Shown one piece after another: positions 52,819 through 62,263 of a stretch of 64,000 bases of DNA (position 1 is its first letter; every line of letters starts with the position of its first letter). The translations under genes and the position numbers were made by a program. The stretch comes from Chitinophaga caeni. GTDB lineage: Bacteria > Bacteroidota > Bacteroidia > Chitinophagales > Chitinophagaceae. The DNA lies in contig NZ_CP023777.1 in the NCBI RefSeq assembly GCF_002557795.1, forward strand, positions 1,981,001-2,045,000. Reading direction: 5' to 3'. The notes below the pieces were generated by a model. The model was not told where the DNA came from and searched no databases. It worked only from the letters and a program-made list of their open reading frames with translations.

Positions 52819-53772
52819 ATGGGATACTTACATGTGTTAAATGGGGATGCTGCAATTCCATTATTCCGGGATTCCGGGATTGAAGGGGATATTATTGTTT
52901 GCAGGGAAATCATGTGCGAAGGGAAAGTTCCGCGGACTGACATAATAACGCAATTCTTTGAAGAAAGGGTGTTGCAAGTGGAAAAAGCTTACGGGATCGA
53001 CGCGCAAACCTATAAAACGCGTGTCGTGGAAGAACTTGGAAAACTTAGCACTGCATCAGATTACGAGGAAGTGATACTTTGGTTCGACTGCGATCTCTTT
53101 TGCCAGGTGAACTTATTATTCATCATATTTTATTTATCTACATTACCCGGCAAGGCACGGAAAATTAGCTGTATACAAAGCGAGGCGGAAGCGCCTATCC
53201 CTAATTATAAAGGCTTCGGTGTTTTACACGCATCCATGCTGACACGTTTATTTGAACGCCGTATAACTTTACAACAAGCCGATTTTGATTTGGCACATAA
53301 AGCTTGGGAAGCCTACCGTGGCCCTGATCCCTTGGAGATAGAGAAACTGGTAAAAGCTAAATCCCCCGCTTTGCCATTGCTCGGTGAAGCCTTGGCGGCA
53401 CATTTAAAACGGTTACCCGGTTTATCGAACGGGTTGAGTATAGTGGAACAGTTTTTCCTGCACCGGCTAATAAATGGGAAAGCCCGCTGGTATGACTTAT
53501 ACAGCGTTTTTTGGAACGAGATGCGGATTTACGGTTTCGGGGATTTTCAATTAGATATCTATACGCAGAGGATGATCTTTGCCGACCTGATTGAAAGGGA
53601 TGACCAAATGTTGGAGATTAAAGCTTTGGGAAGGGAAATGCTTAGAAACGAAGAAAATTATTTGAATTATATCGACTTAGAAAATTGGTGGTTAGGGGGT
53701 ATTCATTTGCAAGATTCTCCCTGGCGTTATGATGCGGTACACAAAAAAGTCGTCAATATTGCAAAGGCATAA
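52819..53772 (+). CDS. DUF1835 domain protein
   Basis: The protein is 317 aa. The N-terminal half matches DUF1835 (LHVLNGDAAIPLFRDSGIEG, then DIIVCREIMCEGKVPRTDII and VILWFDCDLFCQVNLLFIIF). The C-terminal half contains the usual DUF3658-type helical block (LEIKALGREMLRNEENYLNY region is part of it). No catalytic motif is obvious. Its function is unknown. It is 48 bp downstream of the TPM gene and may be co-transcribed. Confidence 0.85.
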   Translation: MGYLHVLNGDAAIPLFRDSGIEGDIIVCREIMCEGKVPRTDIITQFFEERVLQVEKAYGIDAQTYKTRVVEELGKLSTASDYEEVILWFDCDLFCQVNLLFIIFYLSTLPGKARKISCIQSEAEAPIPNYKGFGVLHASMLTRLFERRITLQQADFDLAHKAWEAYRGPDPLEIEKLVKAKSPALPLLGEALAAHLKRLPGLSNGLSIVEQFFLHRLINGKARWYDLYSVFWNEMRIYGFGDFQLDIYTQRMIFADLIERDDQMLEIKALGREMLRNEENYLNYIDLENWWLGGIHLQDSPWRYDAVHKKVVNIAKA

Positions 53773-53776
53773 AAAA

Positions 53777-53808
53777 AGCCGGGGATGCTTGCTATAACTT
53801 CCCCGGTT
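53777..53808. terminator. bidirectional terminator between DUF1835 and dipeptidase genes
   Basis: AGCCGGGGA (53777-53785) and TCCCCGGTT (53800-53808) form a stem between convergent genes, with an A-run on the left and T-rich sequence on the right. Confidence 0.75.
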
Positions 53809-53813
53809 CTTTG

Positions 53814-54893
53814 TTAACTATTCCAAGTTTCCAACAAGAACCTGATCCAGTTCTTACTCATAATATTATTGATATCTTCCTGTTTATATCCCCTGGTTGT
53901 TAAAATTTCAACCAATTTCTGTTCATCTGCAATTGTTTCTAAATCACCGGGACTTTGTTCTTTTCCAAAAGCGCCGTCAAGATCGGAGCCTATGGCCGCA
54001 TGACGGCTATTTCCGGCCAACTGGCAAATATGATCTATTTGATCGGCAACATGTTGTAAAGATACGCCGGTTGATTCGGGCGTACTTTCCCCGCGAACCC
54101 AATTTGGAATTAGCATCCATGCATCGAAAGCCGCACCGATGACAGCGCCCCGCTCTATCAAAACCTTGAATTGTTCGTCGCTGAATTGCCTGTTATGATT
54201 CACGATGGTTCTCGAATTATGATGGCTAGCCCAGACAGGACCATTATAAAGATCCATTGCTTCCCAGAAACATTCATCACAAAGATGGGTAGCATCTAAT
54301 ATGATATTGAGACGCTCCATTTCCTGTAATAAAGCCTTGCCCTTCATGCCAAGTTTCCCGCTGGAGTCGGTGCCAAAGGCATATACACCGGGACCGTAAT
54401 GTGCGGGGCCGATTGCCCTTAAGCCATAGTTATAAGCAGTTTCAACGCAGGAAAGATCATAAAAAGAGTCTGCTCCTTCCAAGCTCAATATAAATCCAAC
54501 CGGCAGGGTGCTGGTATCTTCCGCCTCTTCCCATAATTTAACATGTGCTAATAATCCATCAGCATCTTTGATTTGGATCATCTCACCTTTATCCTCCATG
54601 GCTTTATACCATGCCAGCTGCCCTTGGGTTTGCGCCCAGGCCTGTTCTTGTGAATGCCAGCCGGGTAAAGGATTACCGGGAGCAACATACCGGGCAATCT
54701 GCGTAGCAACGCATAGCCCTATCCTCCCGCGGCGCATTGCTGGTAGGCTTACGGTACCCTTGGCCCTGTCCGGTTTATCCGTTAACCCTTCTTCACGTTT
54801 GCGAATCTGCGGAACGGTTAAAGTGATATCCCGGTTCCATTCCATCGCATTCATGGAAAGGTCGAGATGTGCATCGAATATTAATGAATGCAT
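53814..54893 (-). CDS. membrane dipeptidase family (peptidase M19) enzyme
   Basis: The start at 54893 (MHSLIFDAHLDLSMNAMEWN) is chosen because it puts the HxD metal-binding motif near the N-terminus and avoids overlap with the upstream gene. The protein is 359 aa. Other metal-site elements are FILSLEGADSFYD (Glu), LDATHLCDECFWEA (His), PVWASHHNSRTI (His) and AAIGSDLDGAFG (Asp). M19 enzymes cleave dipeptides, often with a D-residue. It lies last in an operon with the D-threonine-aldolase-like enzyme, RidA and a permease. Confidence 0.9.
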   Translation of the reverse strand: MHSLIFDAHLDLSMNAMEWNRDITLTVPQIRKREEGLTDKPDRAKGTVSLPAMRRGRIGLCVATQIARYVAPGNPLPGWHSQEQAWAQTQGQLAWYKAMEDKGEMIQIKDADGLLAHVKLWEEAEDTSTLPVGFILSLEGADSFYDLSCVETAYNYGLRAIGPAHYGPGVYAFGTDSSGKLGMKGKALLQEMERLNIILDATHLCDECFWEAMDLYNGPVWASHHNSRTIVNHNRQFSDEQFKVLIERGAVIGAAFDAWMLIPNWVRGESTPESTGVSLQHVADQIDHICQLAGNSRHAAIGSDLDGAFGKEQSPGDLETIADEQKLVEILTTRGYKQEDINNIMSKNWIRFLLETWNS

Positions 54894-54906
54894 CTTGCGT
54901 ATAGAA

Positions 54907-56007
54907 TTAGATAGTGATTTTTCTTTGTCTTGCTGATATCTGCCAAGCCGCTGCAAACTTCCCATTTTCAATTACGAACGCTTCTTGGTATAAAGCTACT
55001 GTTGGGCAAACATGGTATGGAATAGCATATAAAACATCGCCCACTTTCAATGAATTTTGCGTGGCAATGACCATATGTTCCTCGCTTTGGGAAAGCACCT
55101 CGTATCGATCCAAGTTGAGAAACTTCACCCTTTTATCAATAGTGTTTTCCGCTGCAACAGCTTTATGACCTAAATCGGTTGTCACTTTGCCCGCTTCGGG
55201 AATGGAAATTACGCGGGTTAGCAATACTGCCGCCGGTAAAAAAGGTTGCTCCGGTAAGCCCTTACGGTAACCTTCATCCCATAGTAAGCTCGTGCCGGGA
55301 CTACAGATTCTTTCCGGGTGCTTGGCGTGAATCGTAAAAGTGGGGGATCCGCCCGCGATTATTTTCGGGGCAGATATTCCGGCTTCAAGAATCGATTCCA
55401 CTAACTGCATTACCGGGGCGAAATCTTGATCGCAATGAATTTCCCTTTGTTGAATATCTTGTTCCCGGATGTGACCATCGTAAACATGTATACCATCAAT
55501 AACTAGTCCATCAATAGATTGTAAAGATCGGTATAAATCGAATGCTTTATCTACAGCGATCCCCGTTCTGTGCATGCCATTGTCGATATCCACATAAACG
55601 TAAGCATTTAGATCGGCAGCATGAAAAGTCTTACCAAGATCTTTTGCAGCATGTAAATCATCTACTACTGAAGCAAACTTTGTATTGTCAAATGTTTGTA
55701 CGAGCTGCAATAGTCTTTGAATATTAGGGCCAACCAGTTGGTAAGCCAACAGCACTTCTTCCGCACCTGCCCCGGCTAACATCTCAGCTTCGGCAACCGT
55801 TGCACATTTGAACTTGGTAATGCCTTTGTCGATCTGCATCTGCACAATTTCCTGCAATTTATGAGTCTTGACATGGGGCATCAGTCGCAAGGGGGATTCG
55901 ACCAGCCGGATCATCGCGTTGATATTTTCTTCGACGCGCGCCTTATAAATCAATAATGACGGCGATGTGATCGTGTTTACATCTTGAATTGCATACCACG
56001 GTTCCAT
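54907..56007 (-). CDS. D-threonine aldolase-like PLP enzyme
   Basis: The protein is 366 aa. The alanine-racemase-type N-terminal barrel carries the PLP lysine in LRLMPHVKTHKLQEIV near residue 47. DVDNGMHRTG and GGSPTFTIHA are typical of the DSD1/D-TA family, and VISIPEAGKVTTDLGHKAVAAE marks the C-terminal metal-site region. The family splits D-beta-hydroxy amino acids or removes D-serine. The gene ends 13 bp before the dipeptidase start, and rid-like and permease genes lie upstream, which suggests D-amino-acid use. Confidence 0.88.
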   Translation of the reverse strand: MEPWYAIQDVNTITSPSLLIYKARVEENINAMIRLVESPLRLMPHVKTHKLQEIVQMQIDKGITKFKCATVAEAEMLAGAGAEEVLLAYQLVGPNIQRLLQLVQTFDNTKFASVVDDLHAAKDLGKTFHAADLNAYVYVDIDNGMHRTGIAVDKAFDLYRSLQSIDGLVIDGIHVYDGHIREQDIQQREIHCDQDFAPVMQLVESILEAGISAPKIIAGGSPTFTIHAKHPERICSPGTSLLWDEGYRKGLPEQPFLPAAVLLTRVISIPEAGKVTTDLGHKAVAAENTIDKRVKFLNLDRYEVLSQSEEHMVIATQNSLKVGDVLYAIPYHVCPTVALYQEAFVIENGKFAAAWQISARQRKITI

Positions 56008-56025
56008 ATTCGGTAAAGTTTATGG

Positions 56026-56490
56026 TTAATCAGCTAATTCGAAAATCGCTTCAATTTCAACGGGGATATTCTCCGGAAGGGAACCCATACCTACGGCACT
56101 TCTTACACCTACCCCGTTTTCCGGTCCCCAAACATTGGCAAATAATTCACTACAGCCGTTAATTACGAATGGGTGCGGCCCAAAATCGGGGGTAGCATTG
56201 ACCATTCCTAATACTTTTACCACGCGTTTTATCTTATCAAGGGAACCGAGGTTTGTTACCAATGTGGATAAAATGGTGAGACCTACCTGCTGCGCAGCCA
56301 TTTTCGCTTCTTCCGTATCTATTTCATCTCCTACTTTACCGAAAATCAGCTCCCCGTTGGTTTGAACGGGACCGTGACCTGATACGTATACCAGGTTACC
56401 AACGATCAATAAGGGTTTATAAACGCCTTTCGGTGCTGGAGCGGGCGGTAACTGGAGGTTTAGCTGTTCGAAATTTTGTGTCGGTGTCAT
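56026..56490 (-). CDS. RidA family deaminase
   Basis: The protein is 154 aa. The YjgF/RidA fold is shown by VGNLVYVSGHGPVQTNGELI, LTILSTLVTNLGSLDKIKRV, and the C-terminal RSAVGMGSLPENIPVEIEAI with its conserved Arg and Glu. It hydrolyses reactive enamine/imine intermediates released by PLP enzymes, which fits the aldolase-like partner 18 bp downstream. It belongs to the longer RidA subgroup with about 150 residues. Confidence 0.92.
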   Translation of the reverse strand: MTPTQNFEQLNLQLPPAPAPKGVYKPLLIVGNLVYVSGHGPVQTNGELIFGKVGDEIDTEEAKMAAQQVGLTILSTLVTNLGSLDKIKRVVKVLGMVNATPDFGPHPFVINGCSELFANVWGPENGVGVRSAVGMGSLPENIPVEIEAIFELAD

Positions 56491-56571
56491 ATGCTGTTTT
56501 TTACTACGTTAATCTAATACCATGCAAATTATTATTATCCTATCATATCTAACATGATCTTGCGCATATAT

Positions 56572-57894
56572 TTATTTTATAAAAATATTCATGATCAGTA
56601 CACATATCAAGCCAACGATGGATACTGTCGTTTCCATAACGGTCCAGGTTTTGAAAGTTTGCTTGATCGATAAATTGAAATATTCTTTGAATAACCAGAA
56701 TCCACCATCGTTTACATGGCTGAACATTAAACTGCCGGCACCGATCGAAAGAACCATCAACTCCGGGCTAGCGCCAGAATTTACGATCAGCGGACCTAAA
56801 ATTCCTACAGTTGTTAACCCCGCCACGGTAGCCGAACCTATACACACCCTGATAATCGCGGCAATCATCCAACCCAGTACTAACGGAGGTATCGGTAAAT
56901 CTACTAACAAGGTAGCCAAGTATTGGTTGACTCCGCCATCTTTCATTACCTGCATGAAAACACCGGAACCGGCAATTATCAATAATACCGGCGCTATGCT
57001 TTTAATCGATTCTTCCAGTACTTTCATGACTTGGCTCGTACTTTGCCCGCGGCGGATGCCCAGGAAGTAGATGGCAACAAGTAGTGAAATGAGCATGGCT
57101 AAATTGGGTTCACCGATGAACTCATTTACGGTAGCCCAAATAGAACCGGCTGGTAAGTAAGGCTTGATCAAAGTAGTTACCGCGAGTAAAATTAAGGGCA
57201 TCAAACCTGTAGCCAAGCTGATTCCTAAGGGGGGTAACTCGATAGCAGGACGAAGTTGAATATTTAGCAAATTCCCGGATGGATTCACCTGGATTTTTTT
57301 TAATGTCTTTCCAAACATAGGTCCGGCAAGGGTGATGGTCGGGATTGCGATGAGTAAGCCGTAAACCAAAGTTTTGCCTATATCGGCATTTAATTGTGCC
57401 GCGATTGCCGTGGGTGAAGGATGCGGCGGCAAGAAACCATGTGCCGTACTAAGTGCAGCAATCATGGGGATACCTATATAAAGTAATGGGAGCCGCGTCG
57501 TGATACCGGCGGCAAAGATCAGTGGAACCACCACCACGAAACCCGCGGTATAAAACATCGGGATGCCTACTAATAAGCCCGCAAAGGCCATCGCCCATTG
57601 AATATTATTAATCCCGAATAGTTTGATCATCGATTGGGTGATCTGTTGAGCAGCGCCGCTGTCTGCTACTAATTTTCCTAGCATAGCGCCGAAACCTAAG
57701 ATCATGACTAGGCTTCCCAACGTATTACCGATCCCGGTTTGCAAAGACTGGCTAATAGCCGCAGTATCTAGGCCACAAGCAAAGCCTAACAGTATACTTA
57801 CGATGATGAATGATAGGAAGGTGTCAAATTTGAACCAAATAATCATTAGGATGAGCAACAGGATAGCGCCTAAAACTGGTATTATAAGTGGCAT
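56572..57894 (-). CDS. GntP family permease
   Basis: The start at 57894 (MPLIIPVLGAILLLILMIIW) is preferred over one 25 codons upstream. The protein is 440 aa with about 12 hydrophobic segments. Family features are GIGNTLGSLVMILGFGAMLG, ADSGAAQQITQSMIKLFG, HGFLPPHPSPTAIA (the HGFLPPHP motif) and FSHVNDGGFWLFKEYFNLSI. GntP members are proton symporters for gluconate or hydroxy/D-amino acids. The partner genes suggest a D-amino-acid or hydroxy acid rather than gluconate. Confidence 0.9.
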   Translation of the reverse strand: MPLIIPVLGAILLLILMIIWFKFDTFLSFIIVSILLGFACGLDTAAISQSLQTGIGNTLGSLVMILGFGAMLGKLVADSGAAQQITQSMIKLFGINNIQWAMAFAGLLVGIPMFYTAGFVVVVPLIFAAGITTRLPLLYIGIPMIAALSTAHGFLPPHPSPTAIAAQLNADIGKTLVYGLLIAIPTITLAGPMFGKTLKKIQVNPSGNLLNIQLRPAIELPPLGISLATGLMPLILLAVTTLIKPYLPAGSIWATVNEFIGEPNLAMLISLLVAIYFLGIRRGQSTSQVMKVLEESIKSIAPVLLIIAGSGVFMQVMKDGGVNQYLATLLVDLPIPPLVLGWMIAAIIRVCIGSATVAGLTTVGILGPLIVNSGASPELMVLSIGAGSLMFSHVNDGGFWLFKEYFNLSIKQTFKTWTVMETTVSIVGLICVLIMNIFIK

Positions 57895-58099
57895 GGAATT
57901 TATAAAGTAATTGGTGATTATTAAAGATAATAGCTTAGTATTGATAATACAAATCTTATCTAGCTGCATCGAGATGCCCGGGAGCGAAAAGTATCATCGG
58001 GAAAAATAATTGTATCTTACCGGGCGTTTTATGAATTATATGAATTAATTGAATAGGTATTTCGAGTTGTAGCCTATGATTACAGTAAACAGTAGATCT

Positions 58100-58933
58100 A
58101 TGAAAGGAATATTACGTTATGTTTTGCCAACTCTATGCTTGTGTTGGATATTCTTCGCTTGCAATCAGCAAGGTGATAAAAAAACGAGCGATTCAACTGA
58201 TGTAGTAAATGATGAACAACCTAGCAAGGTTGCTGCACCCAAGTTAGGGGCAGTTCCCATCGTCACAGAACATATCGATGGTCCTGCTAATATCCGCGAT
58301 GCAGTAAACGGTGAAATTATCTTCACCCTGGATGATGATGTGAAAGTAACCGCTACAGATACCCATAACGGATGGTGCCAGGTAGGTTTGCAAGTCTCCA
58401 TCACGATCGATGAGGCCGCGAGTATGATGATTGCCAAGGGGACGGACCTGAGAATTGGAACAGAGGTAATTGGTAAAGCAATTAACGATATCGATTTATA
58501 CTCGATCTCTAATGGTACGGCTGAAATCGTTGGCTTTACGAAAGATCAGAACATTAAGCCTAACACGATCGCGGAGAATATCCTGGCAAAATTTATCAAC
58601 GCTAAGAAAGGGGAGCCTATTACATATGCGTATTTGTCGCCCTTTATCCAATCTTTCAACCTTGTAGAAGGCATGCTGACGGACAGTACTTACAAAACTT
58701 ACGAAATGTATGAGGATTGGATCAACGATCCATCCCCGGGTTATAGGATCTTGCTTGTATTTAAAGAGCAACAATTGATCGGTATCGTGCATACCCGCTT
58801 CCTCAGTCTAAACCAGGTAAAAGATGAAACCTTGGAACTTGGGTACGGATTCGCTCCCATTGATACCAGTGATAGGGTATTATTAGATAAGTTTAAAGAT
58901 AAGTTCAACGATTTTATTATCTCTGTAGACTAA
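58100..58933 (+). CDS. lipoprotein with SH3-like domain
   Basis: The start at 58100 (MKGILRYVLPTLCLCWIFFACNQQ) gives a lipoprotein signal with Cys at residue 21; an in-frame start 8 codons earlier is also possible. The protein is 277 aa. The first third (GPANIRDAVNGEIIFTLDDD, then HNGWCQVGL) has the SH3-like NIR...W pattern of bacterial SH3 domains. The rest has no clear family. It probably acts at the cell envelope. It is flanked by a terminator shared with the convergent M1 peptidase gene. Confidence 0.7.
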   Translation: MKGILRYVLPTLCLCWIFFACNQQGDKKTSDSTDVVNDEQPSKVAAPKLGAVPIVTEHIDGPANIRDAVNGEIIFTLDDDVKVTATDTHNGWCQVGLQVSITIDEAASMMIAKGTDLRIGTEVIGKAINDIDLYSISNGTAEIVGFTKDQNIKPNTIAENILAKFINAKKGEPITYAYLSPFIQSFNLVEGMLTDSTYKTYEMYEDWINDPSPGYRILLVFKEQQLIGIVHTRFLSLNQVKDETLELGYGFAPIDTSDRVLLDKFKDKFNDFIISVD

Positions 58934-58954
58934 GCTTTACGGAATATATATCAT

Positions 58955-58998
58955 AAAAAGGGTCGCGGTTACAATAGGATGTACCGCGACCCTTTTTT
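58955..58998. terminator. bidirectional terminator between SH3 lipoprotein and M1 peptidase genes
   Basis: AAAAAGGGTCGCGGT (from 58955) and ACCGCGACCCTTTTTT (to 58998) form a long GC-rich stem with T-runs on both strands. Confidence 0.88.
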
Positions 58999-59014
58999 AT
59001 TTCAGGTTCATTAT

Positions 59015-61570
59015 TTATTCTTCATCTGCCGGCGCTGCTTTCAGCTCTTCGATTACTTTTTGAAGATGAGCTGCCTGTGCTTTAAAAGCCGCCGCGTTAT
59101 CGGCATCTTTAGCTGCATCGGATTGTTTTTTGGACACGATCGGTTGCAACATGCCAACCAGGTAACGGTTCAAATTAGGATTATGGAATTGATCTGCCAT
59201 AGCCTTGATTTGGTCTACACCCTTGTTAAACATTTGCACATCTTTCATGTTTCTCAACATGCCGATGTATTGTACGCCCATATTGAATTTATCTTGGCCA
59301 CTGGCCTGGTCAAATGCATCCGCGAAGAACTGGATATCATTATCCGCACCTTTTTTAACATATACGTTGGCAATCGCAATAGCCAATCCGCCTTTAGCGC
59401 CTTTTTCATTTTTCTTCGCTACCGCGTATGCTTTGTCGATATCTATATCTGCCAAGGCATTGATAGCTGCGCCCATTACTTGGTAAGAACGATCAGCAGT
59501 TGCTTTTTCAAGTAATGCAAGATCTTGAGCATCTTTCAACTTACCCAATTGCTTAATGGCAGAAGCACGAACTAGTGATGAAGGATCGTTGCTTGCTAAT
59601 GATCTCAATTTGCTAACCGTGGCCTCTTTCACGGTAGGGTTATCTAATTTTAAACCTTCCACTACGATGTTCCGGATAATAAAAAATTTATCATTCAAGG
59701 CGCCTGTTAAAGCTTTCAGTGCAGCGGGATCATTCGCTTGTTGCTTCAATAAGATTTCTACGGATTCCCTGCGATCTAAATATTCAGGAGCGTTTTGCAA
59801 CTGGAAAATATAAGTACTTAAGTCGCGGTGATCTACCTTTTTTGCCAACAATACTTTTTCTGCATCAACATTTACGAAGTCGGGTTTCGTATTGTATGCC
59901 AATGTAAATGTATCGATCTTATGCGTGATCGTCACTTTATGGCGGCTTTTTTTACTTCCCTCGTATACATCGATGGCCATTGGTAGCGTGTAAACTTTAT
60001 CGGCATTTTGGGTTTGTTTCACGATTACTTGTACGTTCTTGGCGGCATCATTATAGAAATAATTGATGTCCAGGGTAGGGTAACCCCCGCTGTAGTACCA
60101 TTCGTTGAAGAACCAATTCATATCTCTCCCGGTAACTTCCTCTACGGCTAAGCGCCATTGGTGCGCTTCCCCGTTTTTGAAAGCATTTGTTTTCAAATAG
60201 AGATTCATCGATTTAAAGAATGCTTCATCACCGATGGCATTGCGTAACATATTCAGGATACGGCCACCTTTCTGGTAAGTCACGGCATCGAATACATCTT
60301 CTTTATTATGGTAATGGAATCTTACCAGGTGTAAACCCGGTTTATAATTTTCGGAATTCATATAGGCCTGCATCGAGTTGTAATGATGATCATCGGCCAT
60401 ATCTTTCCCGAATTTATGCTCGAACCAAAGGTATTCACTGTAATCCGCGAATGATTCATTCACGGTAAGGTTGCTCCAGGATTCCGCTGTTACATAGTCC
60501 CCGAACCAATGGTGAAATAACTCGTGGGCAATTACAGACTCGCCCAACATACTATGATCATCCAATAATTCACGGTCCGTCTTTTGCAAGAATTCGCCAT
60601 GCAGGGTAGCTGTCGTATTCTCCATGGCTCCCGAAACGTAATCCCTACCCGTGATTTGGGAATATTTTACCCAGGGGTAATCAACACCGGTGATTTTAGA
60701 ATAGAATGTCAACATTTCCGGCGTATTCCCGAAAATTGTTTTGGCATATGGGGCATATTCTTTTTCCACGTAATAATTCACCTCTTTCCCTCGCCATTTA
60801 TCTTTGATGATCGCGTAATCGCCCACTGCCATCATAAATAAATACGGGGAGTGGGGTAGATCCATTTTCCATGTATCGGTGCGGGTACCGTCGTTGTTTT
60901 TCTTTTGTTTAACGAGGGCGCCGTTTGACAAGGTTACGTATTTGTCTGGCACGGTCATACTGATCTCCTCGGTAGTTTTTTGATTTGGCCGGTCAATCGT
61001 CGGGAACCATGCTGAAGATGCTTCCGTTTCACCTTGTGTCCAGATCTGGGTAGGTTTCTTAGGGTCTTTCCCATCCGGGTTAATGAAATACAAGCCTTTC
61101 GCATCATTGATCGCTGCGCTACCTTCCACTTTCAGCTCATCCGGCTTGGCAACATAATCAATATAAACTGTATAAGTTTCGGAGTTGCCATAGGTTTTAT
61201 CCAGGGCAATGTCCAATACCCATCCGTCGTATTTATACTTTAAGGGGCTCATTTTACCCGCTTTAACTAAAGATACCTTGTTGATATCCATACCCTTCGC
61301 ATCTAAAGACAGGGAGTCTGTTGCATAGAAGTGAGGTTTGAGGGTAATCCAGGCCTTCCCGTATAAATATCTTTTCGCGTAGTCGAAACGAACATCTAAT
61401 TTGGTGTTAACAAGGTCATTGATTTTTGTTGCAGAGGCCCTGTAAATTTCTAGGGCAGGGTCTTTTTCAGCTTGGGTCTGCGCCAGGGCATGATTTGGCA
61501 ATAGGCTGGCTCCCGCCATGGTAGCGGATAGCAACAAACCCCATATTTTTTTACTGGGTAATTGGTTCAT
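59015..61570 (-). CDS. M1 family aminopeptidase with HEAT-like C-terminus
   Basis: The protein is 851 aa with a signal peptide (about residues 10-30, ending ALAQ). The substrate motif is SGAMENTTATL, and the zinc site is VIAHELFHHWFGDYVTAESW with the third ligand in NLTVNESFADYSE, matching HExxH-(18)-E. The last 250 residues hold helical repeat units (PTVKEATVSKLRSLASNDPS, SALVRASAIKQLGKLKDAQD), a HEAT-like array common to this group. It trims amino acids from peptides in the periplasm. It is a single gene with a bidirectional terminator. Confidence 0.94.
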   Translation of the reverse strand: MNQLPSKKIWGLLLSATMAGASLLPNHALAQTQAEKDPALEIYRASATKINDLVNTKLDVRFDYAKRYLYGKAWITLKPHFYATDSLSLDAKGMDINKVSLVKAGKMSPLKYKYDGWVLDIALDKTYGNSETYTVYIDYVAKPDELKVEGSAAINDAKGLYFINPDGKDPKKPTQIWTQGETEASSAWFPTIDRPNQKTTEEISMTVPDKYVTLSNGALVKQKKNNDGTRTDTWKMDLPHSPYLFMMAVGDYAIIKDKWRGKEVNYYVEKEYAPYAKTIFGNTPEMLTFYSKITGVDYPWVKYSQITGRDYVSGAMENTTATLHGEFLQKTDRELLDDHSMLGESVIAHELFHHWFGDYVTAESWSNLTVNESFADYSEYLWFEHKFGKDMADDHHYNSMQAYMNSENYKPGLHLVRFHYHNKEDVFDAVTYQKGGRILNMLRNAIGDEAFFKSMNLYLKTNAFKNGEAHQWRLAVEEVTGRDMNWFFNEWYYSGGYPTLDINYFYNDAAKNVQVIVKQTQNADKVYTLPMAIDVYEGSKKSRHKVTITHKIDTFTLAYNTKPDFVNVDAEKVLLAKKVDHRDLSTYIFQLQNAPEYLDRRESVEILLKQQANDPAALKALTGALNDKFFIIRNIVVEGLKLDNPTVKEATVSKLRSLASNDPSSLVRASAIKQLGKLKDAQDLALLEKATADRSYQVMGAAINALADIDIDKAYAVAKKNEKGAKGGLAIAIANVYVKKGADNDIQFFADAFDQASGQDKFNMGVQYIGMLRNMKDVQMFNKGVDQIKAMADQFHNPNLNRYLVGMLQPIVSKKQSDAAKDADNAAAFKAQAAHLQKVIEELKAAPADEE

Positions 61571-61696
61571 GTAAATTATTTTAAATCAAAAATACATTTC
61601 CCCGTTGCCGGGAAACTTCAAATTTAAACAAATGGAGGAAAATGATCGCAAGCGGTTAAAATTGTTATTTTTGTGAACACAGCAATAACAGTAGCC

Positions 61697-62218
61697 ATGA
61701 TAAAAGCAACAATAGCAGGACAAGCTCCTTTCGAGATTTCATTTCCTACAGCGGGGAGCGGGGATAATGCTTTAGCGGTTTCCGTAGGTGATGAACAATT
61801 GTCTTGGGATGCTAAGCCTTTGCCCGGCGGTGGATTTAGCATAATTTTAAATAATAAAAGCTACCTGGCGCAAGTCTTGAAGGTAGATCGTGCCGCTAAA
61901 ATCGCAACGGTTGCTGTAAATGGCTCCCATTTTGAAGTAGCTATAGAGGAGCCGATGGATCGGCTGCTTACAGCCATGGGGATTAAAAACGCTTCCGCGA
62001 ATAAAGTAAACGATATCAAGGCGCCGATGCCTGGCCTTGTACTGCAAGTATTGGTTAGCCCGGGCCAAGCCATCAAAAAAGGGGACCCTGTACTAGTTTT
62101 AGAGGCTATGAAAATGGAGAATGTTTTCAAGGCTCCCACGGATGCCGTTGTTAAAGAAGTGAAGGTTAGCCCGAAAAAGGCAGTAGAAAAAGGTGAGGTG
62201 TTGGTAGTACTGGAATAA
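61697..62218 (+). CDS. biotin carboxyl carrier protein
   Basis: The ATG at 61697 (MIKATIAGQAPFEISFPTAG) is preferred to the GTG eight codons upstream. The protein is 173 aa. The biotinyl domain lies at the C-terminus (DIKAPMPGLVLQVLVSPGQA, then DPVLVLEAMKMENVFKAPTD), with biotin-accepting Lys in EAMKMEN. The N-terminal half is beta-rich. It is the carrier subunit of a biotin-dependent carboxylase, such as acetyl- or propionyl-CoA carboxylase. The carboxylase subunits are not in this window. Confidence 0.92.
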   Translation: MIKATIAGQAPFEISFPTAGSGDNALAVSVGDEQLSWDAKPLPGGGFSIILNNKSYLAQVLKVDRAAKIATVAVNGSHFEVAIEEPMDRLLTAMGIKNASANKVNDIKAPMPGLVLQVLVSPGQAIKKGDPVLVLEAMKMENVFKAPTDAVVKEVKVSPKKAVEKGEVLVVLE

Positions 62219-62263
62219 TATTTGCTTCTTCTCCGCTTACAAGTACCTTTTAGGATTATTATT

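Noticed and set aside
52500..52943. Antisense proline-rich open frame opposite the Gly-rich TPM tail
   Set aside because: It is the complement of a GGN-rich coding repeat and has no start context or family.
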